A DNA stretch of 10,632 nucleotides from Nitrospirota bacterium (GCA_021838765.1 JAKCCY010000096.1:1-10632); one strand, 5' to 3'; shown: positions 1-6,559, counted from the stretch's first letter. Notes: generated by a model from the sequence alone, not told the origin. Made by a program: numbers and translations.

Positions 1-44
1 GGAGATCCATTCCGAGGGATTTTCGTTCGAGAACAAGACAAGAA

Positions 45-93
45 TGGCTGGGGGACTAGGGGTCGAACCTAGATAGACAGATCCAGAGACTGT
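45..93 (-). tRNA. 3' fragment of tRNA-Gln (CTG anticodon), probable attachment site
   Basis: Read on the minus strand, the segment ends in CCA (47-45) preceded by discriminator G (48) and a 3' acceptor strand TCCCCCA (55-49). A perfect T-arm lies at 72-56, with stem CTAGG/CCTAG and loop TTCGACC. A four-base variable region follows, then an anticodon arm at 93-77 with loop CTCTGGA, giving anticodon CTG (glutamine). Four of the five anticodon stem pairs form; the pair next to the loop is T-T. Gln tRNAs typically have G73 and a TGGGG..CCCCA acceptor, which fits. The expected 5' strand TGGGGGA and a normal D-arm are absent upstream (94-125), where the sequence is AT-rich. I infer a displaced tRNA 3' end created by integration, with the element to the right. 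A decayed tRNA gene is the alternative. Confidence 0.62.
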
Positions 94-116
94 TAAAACA
101 CCAAATACTACCGAAT

Positions 117-134
117 GGAATTTTAAAAAATTCC
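117..134. repeat. AT-rich palindrome
   Basis: GGAATTTT and AAATTCC form an almost perfect short-loop palindrome just outside the tRNA fragment. A polypyrimidine-rich stretch (about 164-186) lies to its right. It could be a weak terminator or a protein-binding site near the element end. No other evidence supports a function. Confidence 0.35.
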
Positions 135-197
135 TTTAAATTAGCCATTTATACGGATTCATCTTTCTTCTTTTTTTATCTTCTGACATTTCTCACT

Positions 198-224
198 ATG
201 GCATAATTATGGCAAAGAATGGCA
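198..224. repeat. three helically phased ATGGCA repeats
   Basis: ATGGCA occurs at 198-203, 209-214 and 219-224, with starts spaced 11 and 10 bases apart, about one helical turn. The array lies just beyond the stop codon of the minus-strand repressor-like gene. Short phased direct repeats can be iterons or operators, but these are only six bases long and three in number, so chance is possible. Confidence 0.3.
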
Positions 225-232
225 ATGGATTT

Positions 233-892
233 CTAATCCAGTCCGAACTTTTTGGCAACCTCATCCGGGAAGATTCCCATTTGATCCAAGACATCGCCCA
301 AAGTATTCCAAGTCCAGTGTTTATCCGTCCTGCCCAAAATGGTATCGATCTCCTGTACATCAAGGTCCGAGTGTATCAATCTGGTCAAGCCCGCCTTCCC
401 AGGAGAGTACATTCCTCTCGAATCCTGGGGGGAGTGATGGAACTGGTAGTCTTCTGGGAGACCGACGGCGGATCTTTCGGGAGGATATAACACAATGATT
501 CGGATATCATCGTGATTATGAGGGTAGAGAACAGAGAGAGGGTTATCAATATCCACCGACCCCGCCTCCCGATCAAAACTTTCCCGAATACAATCGATCC
601 TTTTTCCCCCTTCCGGGAAGAAATAGGAAAGAACCTCTTTAAGAACAGGCTTGAAAAACCATCGGTGAACACCGCCAGCCAGTTCTTTTTTTTCATCCTC
701 AACGGTAATTAGATTTAGGCCCAGAAAACGATAAAGCGTGACCATCTTTTCGTATCCCAGATATCCGCCCGGCCGGCTACGCAGAAAACGGCTCAAATTA
801 GCTTGGTCCAAGCCTGTTTTTGTTGCCAAGCCAAGGACCGACTCTCCTCGAAGCTCGACAATGGCTTGAAGGATTTTTTTGTCATCACTCAA
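233..892 (-). CDS. helix-turn-helix repressor-like protein
   Basis: This 219-residue protein starts at TTG (892-890), supported by a GAGGAG ribosome-binding site at 904-899 six bases upstream; no in-frame ATG lies just upstream. Residues about 8-60 resemble an XRE/Cro-like helix-turn-helix: GESVLGLATKTGLDQANLSR (16-35) gives the turn and recognition helix, and a third helix covers LGYEKMVTLYRFLGLN. The rest (about 65-219) is mixed, acidic and aromatic, and I recognise no domain in it. It is divergent from the AlpA-like gene and the primase-helicase, and its start region overlaps their candidate promoter. This is the usual arrangement of a phage or plasmid repressor controlling itself and the opposite operon. 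The DNA-binding role is well supported by the fold; repression and target are inferred from position. Confidence 0.75.
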   Translation of the reverse strand: MSDDKKILQAIVELRGESVLGLATKTGLDQANLSRFLRSRPGGYLGYEKMVTLYRFLGLNLITVEDEKKELAGGVHRWFFKPVLKEVLSYFFPEGGKRIDCIRESFDREAGSVDIDNPLSVLYPHNHDDIRIIVLYPPERSAVGLPEDYQFHHSPQDSRGMYSPGKAGLTRLIHSDLDVQEIDTILGRTDKHWTWNTLGDVLDQMGIFPDEVAKKFGLD

Positions 893-904
893 TCGCCACT
901 CCTC

Positions 905-933
905 TTGACATGAAAAATTTATTCATACATAGT
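905..933 (+). promoter_or_regulatory. candidate promoter of the AlpA-like/primase-helicase operon
   Basis: A consensus -35 TTGACA (905-910) is followed after 17 bases by CATAGT (928-933), which matches the -10 consensus at four of six positions. Transcription would start near 940. That puts the ATG at 910 outside the message and favours the ATG at 1078 as the start of the next gene. The -35 hexamer abuts the ribosome-binding site of the divergent repressor-like gene. Confidence 0.5.
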
Positions 934-944
934 AAGGAATGTAT
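925..944. promoter_or_regulatory. operator-like palindrome
   Basis: ATACAT (925-930) and ATGTAT (939-944) form an inverted repeat with an 8-base spacer, overlapping the -10 region and start point of the candidate forward promoter. Its place between two divergent DNA-binding-protein genes makes it a reasonable operator for one of them. The half-sites are short, so this is inference from position. Confidence 0.4.
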
Positions 945-984
945 AGAAGAGGCACAAAGGATCTCATTCAAGTATAACAATAAA

Positions 985-1011
985 GCGCCGGGAGTTGCGA
1001 GCTCCCAGCGC
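985..1011. promoter_or_regulatory. strong hairpin in the leader, possible minus-strand terminator
   Basis: GCGCCGGGAG (985-994) pairs with CTCCCAGCGC (1002-1011) at nine of ten positions around a 7-base loop. Read on the plus strand it lies in the probable 5' untranslated leader of the AlpA-like gene and has no T tract after it. Read on the minus strand it is followed by TTTATTGTTAT, a poor T tract, so it could act as an intrinsic terminator for transcription approaching the repressor gene. If translation really starts at 910, the hairpin would be inside coding sequence. Confidence 0.45.
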
Positions 1012-1077
1012 CATTATCCAAACACCCACGCCCTCGATCTTGGCAGACTCTTGTGGCGCTCAGAAAGGATGCTGGAC

Positions 1078-1395
1078 ATGTTGGATCATACCACAGTTGA
1101 GCCGCTTCTCTCCCTTTCCGACCTCGGGAAAATCCTCGGTCTGGGTCCAAAATCCATTTATATCCGGGCTTCTCAGCACCCCGAACTTCTCCCTCCCCGA
1201 TTTAACCTCCCGGGATCGCGTCTATTGCGGTGGCACGCTGCGGTGGTCAAACAGTGGATGGACGAGAGAGCCGGTCTTTCTTCTGAAATAACAAAAAACG
1301 AACAACCCCCTCTTGCTGCTCCCTCTCTACGGAAGCGAGGGCGCCCCAGCAAAGAAGAGCAAATCAAGAAGGAAAGAAAGACAGGGGGCGCATAA
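1078..1395 (+). CDS. AlpA/MerR-like small regulator with AT-hook-like tail
   Basis: With the chosen start the product has 105 residues. Residues about 10-63 (LLSLSDLGKILGLGPKSIYI, then LPGSRLLRWHAAVVKQWMDE) show the winged helix-turn-helix pattern of AlpA/excisionase-type proteins: a 'sdla..lgl...tiy' helix pair followed by a wing and a 'r....v..W' helix. The tail is basic, and KRGRPSK carries the RGRP core of an AT-hook. The ATG at 1078 has AAAGGA eight bases upstream and lies downstream of the candidate promoter. The frame is open further 5', so starts at 1069, 1051 (TTG) or 910 remain possible. The stop overlaps the start of the primase-helicase (TAATG), implying translational coupling. 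Such proteins act as excisionases or transcription activators of integrated elements; which one applies here cannot be seen. Confidence 0.65.
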   Translation: MLDHTTVEPLLSLSDLGKILGLGPKSIYIRASQHPELLPPRFNLPGSRLLRWHAAVVKQWMDERAGLSSEITKNEQPPLAAPSLRKRGRPSKEEQIKKERKTGGA

Positions 1396-4300
1396 TGGCC
1401 TCCCTCTCCGCGAGCGGAGAGGGAGGCCCCGAGACATCTGATACTTATCTTATGCCAGCACCAGCGATAGGTGTCCCGTCCGCCCCTCCCCTCCGGCCCC
1501 TCTCACCATCCTCGACCGACGCCCTCTCGGGGACTTTGTCTTCCCTCGGAATCGACTTCAAGCGGATCGGACGCTCGGAAATTGAGGCCGATATCGACCG
1601 GATCGGTCACAAATCGTACAAGATCAACCCCGCCAAAGGCGTCTGGTTCTCAACCGATGGGCAAACAGGCACCCTGGCGGGACTCCTCCGTCGGCTCGGG
1701 CACGATCCCTCCTCCCTGCCCCTCGCCCCTGTCTCAAAAAAAGAAACAGAAGGCCGTCGTCAGCTCGAAAAAATCAAGCAAATCCTGCGAGATTCCGTCC
1801 CCCTGGACGACGCGGAAAACAATCGAACCATGATTCGATCCGGAAGAGAGTCCGTCGAAATGTATCTCGAGAGCCGTGGACTCCCCCCCTTGCTCCCTCC
1901 CGGGGCCCGCCTTCGGATCCAGCCCAACGGATACGATCTCATTGTCCCGCTCGTCACGGAGAGGGACGTTCCCTCGATCCATATTACGGCTTTGGACAGA
2001 TACGGCCAGAAGAGGCCGCTCGCCTGGACAGAGGGATCCTGCCGGTACACTATGGGACCACTCGCCGAGGCCTGCGCCTCAATCCCCGGAGCGGAGACGA
2101 GGATGACCCTCCCGGAGTTTCCGAACGTCCCGTTCTATCTGATTGGCGAGGGCTTGGAAACGGTTCTCTCCGGGCGATTTTTGACCGGGTGGCCATCTAT
2201 TTTTGCGATCAACGCCAACGGCGTCCGGAGCTTTTTCGACAATTCCGAAACCGTCAAAATCTTCCGGGAGTCGAGGGCTGGCCTGGCAATACTTGTCGAC
2301 CGGGACATTTCGGAGGCGGGACAAGAGGCATCGGCCAGTCTTGCCCGAAGGGCAAAAGAGGCCGGAATCCCGGTCCTTTTCTTCCTGCCCCCGGCCATCG
2401 TCAAGGGCGGGAAGACGGGCGCAGACTGGAACGATGCGATTACGGAACTTGGGAAAGAGGGCGCAAAAGGGGCGTTGTCGCTTGCAATCGCAAGATCAAA
2501 AGAAGAGCTTTCGAAAGTCGAAACGGGGAAGATCGTTCCCCTAGCGAACGTCAGGGATTCTAAAAACGCATCGGTCGAAGCCGACAGGATTCCGGTCGAT
2601 CAAGCCTTCGGTCGGAGCAACTCTCTCATCAAGGATTTTCTGGACGCTCGCAAGCCCGCCCCGAAACTGGCCGCGATCGACACGGGCGTCGGTAAGTCGC
2701 ACGCACTGGCCTACCACGCAAAAGACCATATGTATCTCGGGGATCCCGTGGCGATCGTCGCCCCGACCAAGGTTCTGGCCGAAGAAGCCGCCGACAAATC
2801 GGGAGGACTTTTCAGGGAGGGTAGGACGGAGGACATGAGCCGGGCCGGGCACTGTCCGATCTATCACGAGGTCGTCCCGTACTCGGACCAGCGGCGCTCC
2901 GTGGTCGCCCACAAGTGCCACGATTGCCAGTACGGTGCGGCGGCCATGGCGGTGGGCCGGGGAGAGGCCCCGAAAACCGATCCCTGTCCCTACATCCTGC
3001 ACACCATCGACGCCCGACAGTCCCCGGTACTTTCGACCACCGGCGCGATGCTGGAAGGGGATCTCCATATCGGGTCGGTCAAGGTAGGAAATTTGGTGGT
3101 CAAGTCGAAGATGATCCTCGACGACACCGCCGAACTTTCGGACCACCGGGCAATCCACGGCGTGCATGTGGCCGAGTGGATCCGGGCGGCTCGCCATGCG
3201 ATGAGGTTTGACCGGGACAAAATCGATTCGGGAGAAATCCAGGGCAAAGGAGAGGACCGGATGGAGAGGATCGAGGCCACCGAATCGCTCCTCCCGCACC
3301 TCGAATCCCTCGCCCGATTCGTTGCGGATAGTCCGGGCGACGAACAAATTCCGGTCGATCCGGAAAACTGGACGGAGTTTTGCAAGATCGTCAAATCGCC
3401 GAACCTCAAATGGATGGACGGGACGACCGCAGAGGTGGTTTATCTCGATCCCGAAGGAAAAACAGAAATTCCCCTGAAAACCTTAAAAGCCCTGGGGGAG
3501 GCGCTAGAGAGAGGGACGGCCTGGATCCGAAAATCCGTCCTGCATTTCTCCGTTTCCACGCAAGCCTTTGAGGCGATCAAAAACGGGGCGCTGGTCCTCG
3601 ACGCAACGCCCTCCCTCGGCATCCGGAAGGTCGTCGAGGCCCTGGGAGGGACGTCGACCGAGATTCGGGCAAAACAGGATTCTTTGAGTGTGCGGCTGGT
3701 TACATCCGGGAATCACGGGAAAACCGCATGTTCGATCGATAGCCCAAGTTTCGAGCGGGAGAAAACTCACTTTTTAAATGCGGTCGAATCCCTGCAGGGC
3801 GAGGTCGGCACGGAAAACCTGGCTGTCCTCTCCCACAAGAATTTTATCGAAGCGGTCGGGGAAGAGTTTGGAGAAATCGATGAGGGCCATTGGGGGATGG
3901 ACGAGCGCGGCCATAACCGGTGGGAAACGAAAACGGCCCTCCTTATATGGGGTGTTCAGCAACTCTCTCCGTCCGTGGTCGAACGATGCTATATGTCTGA
4001 CCGACAGGCCGTCATCGAGGCTGGAGGACCAACCTGGCCCGTGTGGGACGGATCCCGGACCGAACGATGGTATCAAATTCCAAGTCAGAAGAAGGAAATA
4101 TTCGCCGCGGGGTACGAAAACGAGTTTATCGATTTCTGGCACCGCGAATGGGTCACGGCCAAACTGGTCCAGGCGATCGGGAGGCTCCGGGCGACAAGGA
4201 GACCAGGAGAAGAACTCCAGGTCATCATCCATAGTTCGTTCCCTTTCACAGAATCGTTCGGACTCGAATTTACCAGTGTTGAGCGGCCGGATTGGCGGAC

Positions 4301-4715
4301 CATGAATGATTACCAAATCAGCCGGAAGACAGAACAGGTCGAGAAAGGGATCATCGCCTTCCATGCGGTCGGGGGCGGCGGACGGAGAACGGTAAACGAC
4401 TGGCTCAAGGCCCACGGAATGCACGGGATAAAGCCCGAAGATTGGGCTCAGATCAAAGGGATAGCTAGTGGTTCCCTACACGAATATACCTTATTCCCGT
4501 CGGGAACCACCCCGGATATCTTCGGCGAGGACGCGCATCTGTTGGTTGAGGCCCTCGATCGGCTGGCCGCTCACGCCGCCGAGGGAATGACGCTCGAAGA
4601 CCTAGCCGGGGGAAGGCTTGTCGATTTGGATCCGATCGAGAGGATCGCGATCGACGTTATTCGGGCATCTGTCCGGGGCCGAAAAACTGAATCACCCCCG
4701 ACCAGATTCGGCTGA
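1395..4715 (+). CDS. Toprim primase-like / SF2 helicase fusion protein
   Basis: The product has 1106 residues. The ATG overlaps the previous stop by one base, and AGGGGG lies about seven bases upstream. After a Pro/Ser-rich head, residues 45-105 resemble the N-terminal region of phage/plasmid primases (YKINPAKGVWF) but lack zinc-finger cysteines. A Toprim-like domain follows: Glu252 in GEGLETVLSG, Asp302 and Asp304 in LVDRD, and GADWNDAI at 342-349. The second half is an SF2 helicase: Walker A DTGVGKS (429-435), motif Ia VAPTKVLAEEA, Walker B-like ILDDTAE (574-580), LDATP (735-739) and motif VI QAIGRLR (926-932). Between Walker A and B, Cys487, 508, 511 and 531 (C-x20-C-x2-C-x19-C) match the layout of the XPD/DinG iron-sulfur cluster. 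I infer a replication primase-helicase of the mobile element. Walker B is DDTA rather than DEAH/DEAD. Priming activity is unproven, because no separate catalytic primase core is recognisable beyond Toprim. Confidence 0.8.
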   Translation: MASLSASGEGGPETSDTYLMPAPAIGVPSAPPLRPLSPSSTDALSGTLSSLGIDFKRIGRSEIEADIDRIGHKSYKINPAKGVWFSTDGQTGTLAGLLRRLGHDPSSLPLAPVSKKETEGRRQLEKIKQILRDSVPLDDAENNRTMIRSGRESVEMYLESRGLPPLLPPGARLRIQPNGYDLIVPLVTERDVPSIHITALDRYGQKRPLAWTEGSCRYTMGPLAEACASIPGAETRMTLPEFPNVPFYLIGEGLETVLSGRFLTGWPSIFAINANGVRSFFDNSETVKIFRESRAGLAILVDRDISEAGQEASASLARRAKEAGIPVLFFLPPAIVKGGKTGADWNDAITELGKEGAKGALSLAIARSKEELSKVETGKIVPLANVRDSKNASVEADRIPVDQAFGRSNSLIKDFLDARKPAPKLAAIDTGVGKSHALAYHAKDHMYLGDPVAIVAPTKVLAEEAADKSGGLFREGRTEDMSRAGHCPIYHEVVPYSDQRRSVVAHKCHDCQYGAAAMAVGRGEAPKTDPCPYILHTIDARQSPVLSTTGAMLEGDLHIGSVKVGNLVVKSKMILDDTAELSDHRAIHGVHVAEWIRAARHAMRFDRDKIDSGEIQGKGEDRMERIEATESLLPHLESLARFVADSPGDEQIPVDPENWTEFCKIVKSPNLKWMDGTTAEVVYLDPEGKTEIPLKTLKALGEALERGTAWIRKSVLHFSVSTQAFEAIKNGALVLDATPSLGIRKVVEALGGTSTEIRAKQDSLSVRLVTSGNHGKTACSIDSPSFEREKTHFLNAVESLQGEVGTENLAVLSHKNFIEAVGEEFGEIDEGHWGMDERGHNRWETKTALLIWGVQQLSPSVVERCYMSDRQAVIEAGGPTWPVWDGSRTERWYQIPSQKKEIFAAGYENEFIDFWHREWVTAKLVQAIGRLRATRRPGEELQVIIHSSFPFTESFGLEFTSVERPDWRTMNDYQISRKTEQVEKGIIAFHAVGGGGRRTVNDWLKAHGMHGIKPEDWAQIKGIASGSLHEYTLFPSGTTPDIFGEDAHLLVEALDRLAAHAAEGMTLEDLAGGRLVDLDPIERIAIDVIRASVRGRKTESPPTRFG

Positions 4716-4771
4716 CTCGTCCCCCCGCCAGAGGAGAAGTGAAATATCTCTAACCCATGAAGGAGTTAAAA

Positions 4772-5014
4772 ATGGAAGATACAAAAACAAAAATCACGCT
4801 CCGACTCAATTCCGAGCATGTTGAGATCCTGAAAGAAATGGCATCGGAAGAAGGACTATCTCTGGCAGAAGTACTCGAGGCGGGAATCGTCTGCATCCAA
4901 AGAATGGGTGGGGTTGAAGCATGGAAAGACTTCGACGAAGCGTTTTGGCCTGAATCAGACTTCAATATAGCGTGGCGGGCCGAAAGGGAAAGGACGGATC
5001 GGGAGGAATATTAA
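4772..5014 (+). CDS. ribbon-helix-helix DNA-binding protein
   Basis: The product has 80 residues. The ATG at 4772 is preferred over the ATG at 4757 because AGGAG (4761-4765) sits six bases upstream. Residues 6-12 (TKITLRLN) form the DNA-contacting strand, and EHVEILKEMASEEGLSLAEV (15-34) gives the helix-turn-helix of CopG/Arc-type proteins. The C-terminal half (FDEAFWPESDFNIAWRAERE) is acidic and aromatic. The gene starts 56 bases after the primase-helicase, probably in the same operon. Family members control plasmid copy number, act as antitoxins, or help relaxases at the transfer origin. No toxin gene follows directly, so a copy-control or relaxase-accessory role is more likely, but that is inference. 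Confidence 0.7.
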   Translation: MEDTKTKITLRLNSEHVEILKEMASEEGLSLAEVLEAGIVCIQRMGGVEAWKDFDEAFWPESDFNIAWRAERERTDREEY

Positions 5015-5053
5015 AAATATATGACCCATAATGAGTTGTCACTTAATGCCCGG

Positions 5054-5074
5054 ATGCTGGCACTCTGCCAGCGT
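5054..5074. repeat. GC-rich hairpin, candidate transfer-origin or recombination site
   Basis: ATGCTGGCA (5054-5062) and TGCCAGCGT (5066-5074) pair over nine positions, including one G-T, around the loop CTC. No T tract follows on either strand, so it is not an ordinary intrinsic terminator. Its neighbourhood, a ribbon-helix-helix gene on one side and a relaxase-tail gene on the other, suggests a DNA-processing site, but no known nic motif is visible. Confidence 0.4.
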
Positions 5075-5228
5075 TCGACCTCCTACTTCGAATAAAATAG
5101 CCAACATATTTCCATAGAACATTTTTCTGCATTATAAAATCCCTCTCTTCTAAACCGCTCGAAAAAACCACATGTTGATGAGGATTGAAATTTTTTGGAG
5201 AGCAAGATAAAAGGGGGTCATGTGCGGC

Positions 5229-5264
5229 GAGCCTCCTGGCCTTGCGGGACAAGGCTTTAGGCTC
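5229..5264. repeat. two-part hairpin
   Basis: An outer stem GAGCCT/AGGCTC (5229-5234 with 5259-5264) encloses an inner stem GCCTTG/CAAGGC (5239-5244 with 5250-5255) with loop CGGGA. The internal loops are four and three bases. There is no T tract. It may be a structured RNA or a DNA cruciform used by the element. Confidence 0.4.
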
Positions 5265-5401
5265 ATTTACACCATCGGACGATCAATGATGCTCTTCTCC
5301 GGACGCCTTGTTTTCGGGAGAAAACAGTCAATGACATTCTTGCCGCACTCCGGAGAGGGCCAACCGGTGAGCACTCTTCTTCCATTCTGTCGGCCCTGCT
5401 C

Positions 5402-5485
5402 CGCTTGTCGCCTTCCGGCCTTCCTCCGGGAACTTTTCGGGTTCCCTTCGGAAGGTCTTGGGCCGTAGGCCCCGGCGACAGCGCT
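5402..5485. repeat. left arm of long inverted repeat
   Basis: This sequence is the reverse complement of 6138-6221. The outer 64 bases (5402-5465 against 6221-6158) match perfectly, and the inner 20 or so match at roughly two thirds of positions, including GGCCCCGGC and GCGCTT. The arm is itself a nested hairpin: CCTTCCG/CGGAAGG enclosing GGGAAC/GTTCCC. An in-frame TAG at 5466, in the first mismatch, closes the upstream frame of the following gene. Confidence 0.85.
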
Positions 5486-5489
5486 TCGG

Positions 5490-6284
5490 ATGGGGCGGGA
5501 GCTGTCCGGGCTGTCCTTTATCGACCGGGCCGAGCTCCAGGACCGAATCAGGGATCTCCGGAAACAGTTCTCGACCGAGTACCCCTCGGGCTTCTTTCCG
5601 GACTTTGAGGATTGGGTCCGGAAGACCCGGGGGAAAGAGGCGGCCGAACAATACCGCTATTCGGGGAAGACCAAGGATATCCTCGCCGAAATCCGGCCGG
5701 TCGAACCGGTCCGGTCAAAGGATCCGGAGCCCCGCGACATCCGGGATTGTCTTCCGGAGGTTTTCGGTCGGGAAGTGCGGTACAGCAATGCCCGGGGGCA
5801 AACGGCGTTTGTCGATTCCGGACCAAAGATCAGCGTCATGGACCATTCCGAGGCCAGCGTTCTGGCCGCGCTTCAGTTGGCCCGACAGAAATACGGGAAG
5901 GATCTTGTCGTCTCCGGCCCGAAAGAGTTTCAGGAGAAGGTGATCCGCCTAGCCGTCCGGAACAATATCGCGATCGCCAACCCGGAGCTCCAGCAGAGAG
6001 TTCAGGAAGAGAAAGACCGAATCGCCGCAGAAAGGGAGCAGCAGCGGCAAAAGGACCGAGACTCCCCCTCCCCGATCGGTGGAGTCTCGGCCGGAGCGAC
6101 AAAGAAAACGAGGAAAAGATCTGGGGATCTGATCAAAAGCGCAGGAGCCGGGGCCAGCGGCCCAAGACCTTCCGAAGGGAACCCGAAAAGTTCCCGGAGG
6201 AAGGCCGGAAGGCGACAAGCGAGATTCCTAAGACCATGGAATCGAAGCAGGAGTTCAATCGCAGGAAGGAGCCGGATCATATAA
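5490..6284 (+). CDS. relaxase C-terminal (LPD7-like) domain protein, probably a rearranged fragment
   Basis: The open frame has 264 residues. Residues about 92-170 (VFGREVRYSNARGQTAFVDS.., then EASVLAALQLARQKYGKDLV, VSGPKEFQEK, RNNIAIANPELQQ) follow the pattern of LPD7, a domain found at the C-terminus of MobA/TraI-type relaxases. A charged helix (170-190) comes next. No relaxase catalytic Tyr or HUH motif is present. The start ATG has no ribosome-binding site, and a stop lies 24 bases before it. From residue about 217 the protein is encoded by the right inverted-repeat arm, and its Arg/Ser-rich end looks unnatural. From about 6100 another frame gives a smoother hydrophilic tail (KENEEKIWGSDQK..), so a frameshift is possible. 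I infer a remnant of a relaxase gene; a stand-alone accessory protein cannot be excluded. Confidence 0.55.
   Translation: MGRELSGLSFIDRAELQDRIRDLRKQFSTEYPSGFFPDFEDWVRKTRGKEAAEQYRYSGKTKDILAEIRPVEPVRSKDPEPRDIRDCLPEVFGREVRYSNARGQTAFVDSGPKISVMDHSEASVLAALQLARQKYGKDLVVSGPKEFQEKVIRLAVRNNIAIANPELQQRVQEEKDRIAAEREQQRQKDRDSPSPIGGVSAGATKKTRKRSGDLIKSAGAGASGPRPSEGNPKSSRRKAGRRQARFLRPWNRSRSSIAGRSRII
6138..6221. repeat. right arm of long inverted repeat
   Basis: This is the partner of 5402-5485, and it is embedded in the 3' end of the relaxase-tail open frame. On the plus strand one frame reads RPKTFRREPEKFPEEGRKAT; the left arm read on the minus strand gives the same peptide. The left arm may therefore be an inverted copy of a coding 3' end. 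Confidence 0.85.
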
Positions 6285-6447
6285 ATGTGGCTCTACATGT
6301 GAATATTCAGTCCAATATCAGAGAGGATTTTCTTTGCCCTCTCCAGTGCCGCATATGAGTACAACCATATAATGGCCAAGCTCAAAAAATACAAGCATAA
6401 TGTGGCCGAAGGATATTCTGCTCATCGAATATGAGTTTTGTTTTTAT
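6285..6447. other. AT-rich interval before the insertion sequence
   Basis: There is no gene here. The interval is AT-rich compared with both flanks. It ends in TTAT (6444-6447), the left copy of the target duplication of the insertion sequence. Before that insertion this DNA continued directly into 8924 and beyond, so it is probably the original upstream region of the HU-like gene. Confidence 0.6.
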
Positions 6448-6460
6448 CACTACAGCGACA
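6448..6460 (+). repeat. left terminal inverted repeat of the IS
   Basis: CACTACAGCGACA is identical to the reverse complement of 8907-8919. Inward of these 13 bases the two ends share only a looser AAGCA..TG pattern. TTAT precedes it. Confidence 0.85.
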
Positions 6461-6559
6461 TGAAAAAGCACTGGACAAATCCATTCGATCCTGATACGGT
6501 TGGAACGATTTCTCTGTCTTCGGACAGGTCGACCAACGTCTTCAGGAGGCCAAAGCCAT

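Larger units (their letters stand above)
5015..5489. other. gene-poor interval with hairpins and an inverted-repeat arm
   Basis: This interval contains no convincing gene. The first 200 bases are AT-rich; two hairpins (5054-5074, 5229-5264) and the left arm of a long inverted repeat (5402-5485) fill much of the rest. An open frame at 5220-5468 (82 codons) has AGGGGG close before its ATG, but its last third is the repeat arm and the rest resembles no family I know. The interval lies between a ribbon-helix-helix gene and a relaxase-tail gene, which is where a transfer origin often lies. Confidence 0.6.

Noticed and set aside
209..490. Plus-strand open frame opposite the repressor-like gene
   Set aside because: It lies wholly against the better supported minus-strand gene, which has a ribosome-binding site and a helix-turn-helix.
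820..909. Upstream extension of the AlpA-like gene
   Set aside because: It overlaps the divergent repressor-like gene and lies upstream of the candidate promoter.
2541..3347. Minus-strand open frame (268 codons) inside the primase-helicase gene
   Set aside because: It is a shadow of the plus-strand gene, whose motifs are unmistakable, and resembles no protein family.
5220..5468. Small open frame with AGGGGG before its ATG
   Set aside because: Spacing from the site to the ATG is very short, the last third is the inverted-repeat arm, and the product has no recognisable feature.
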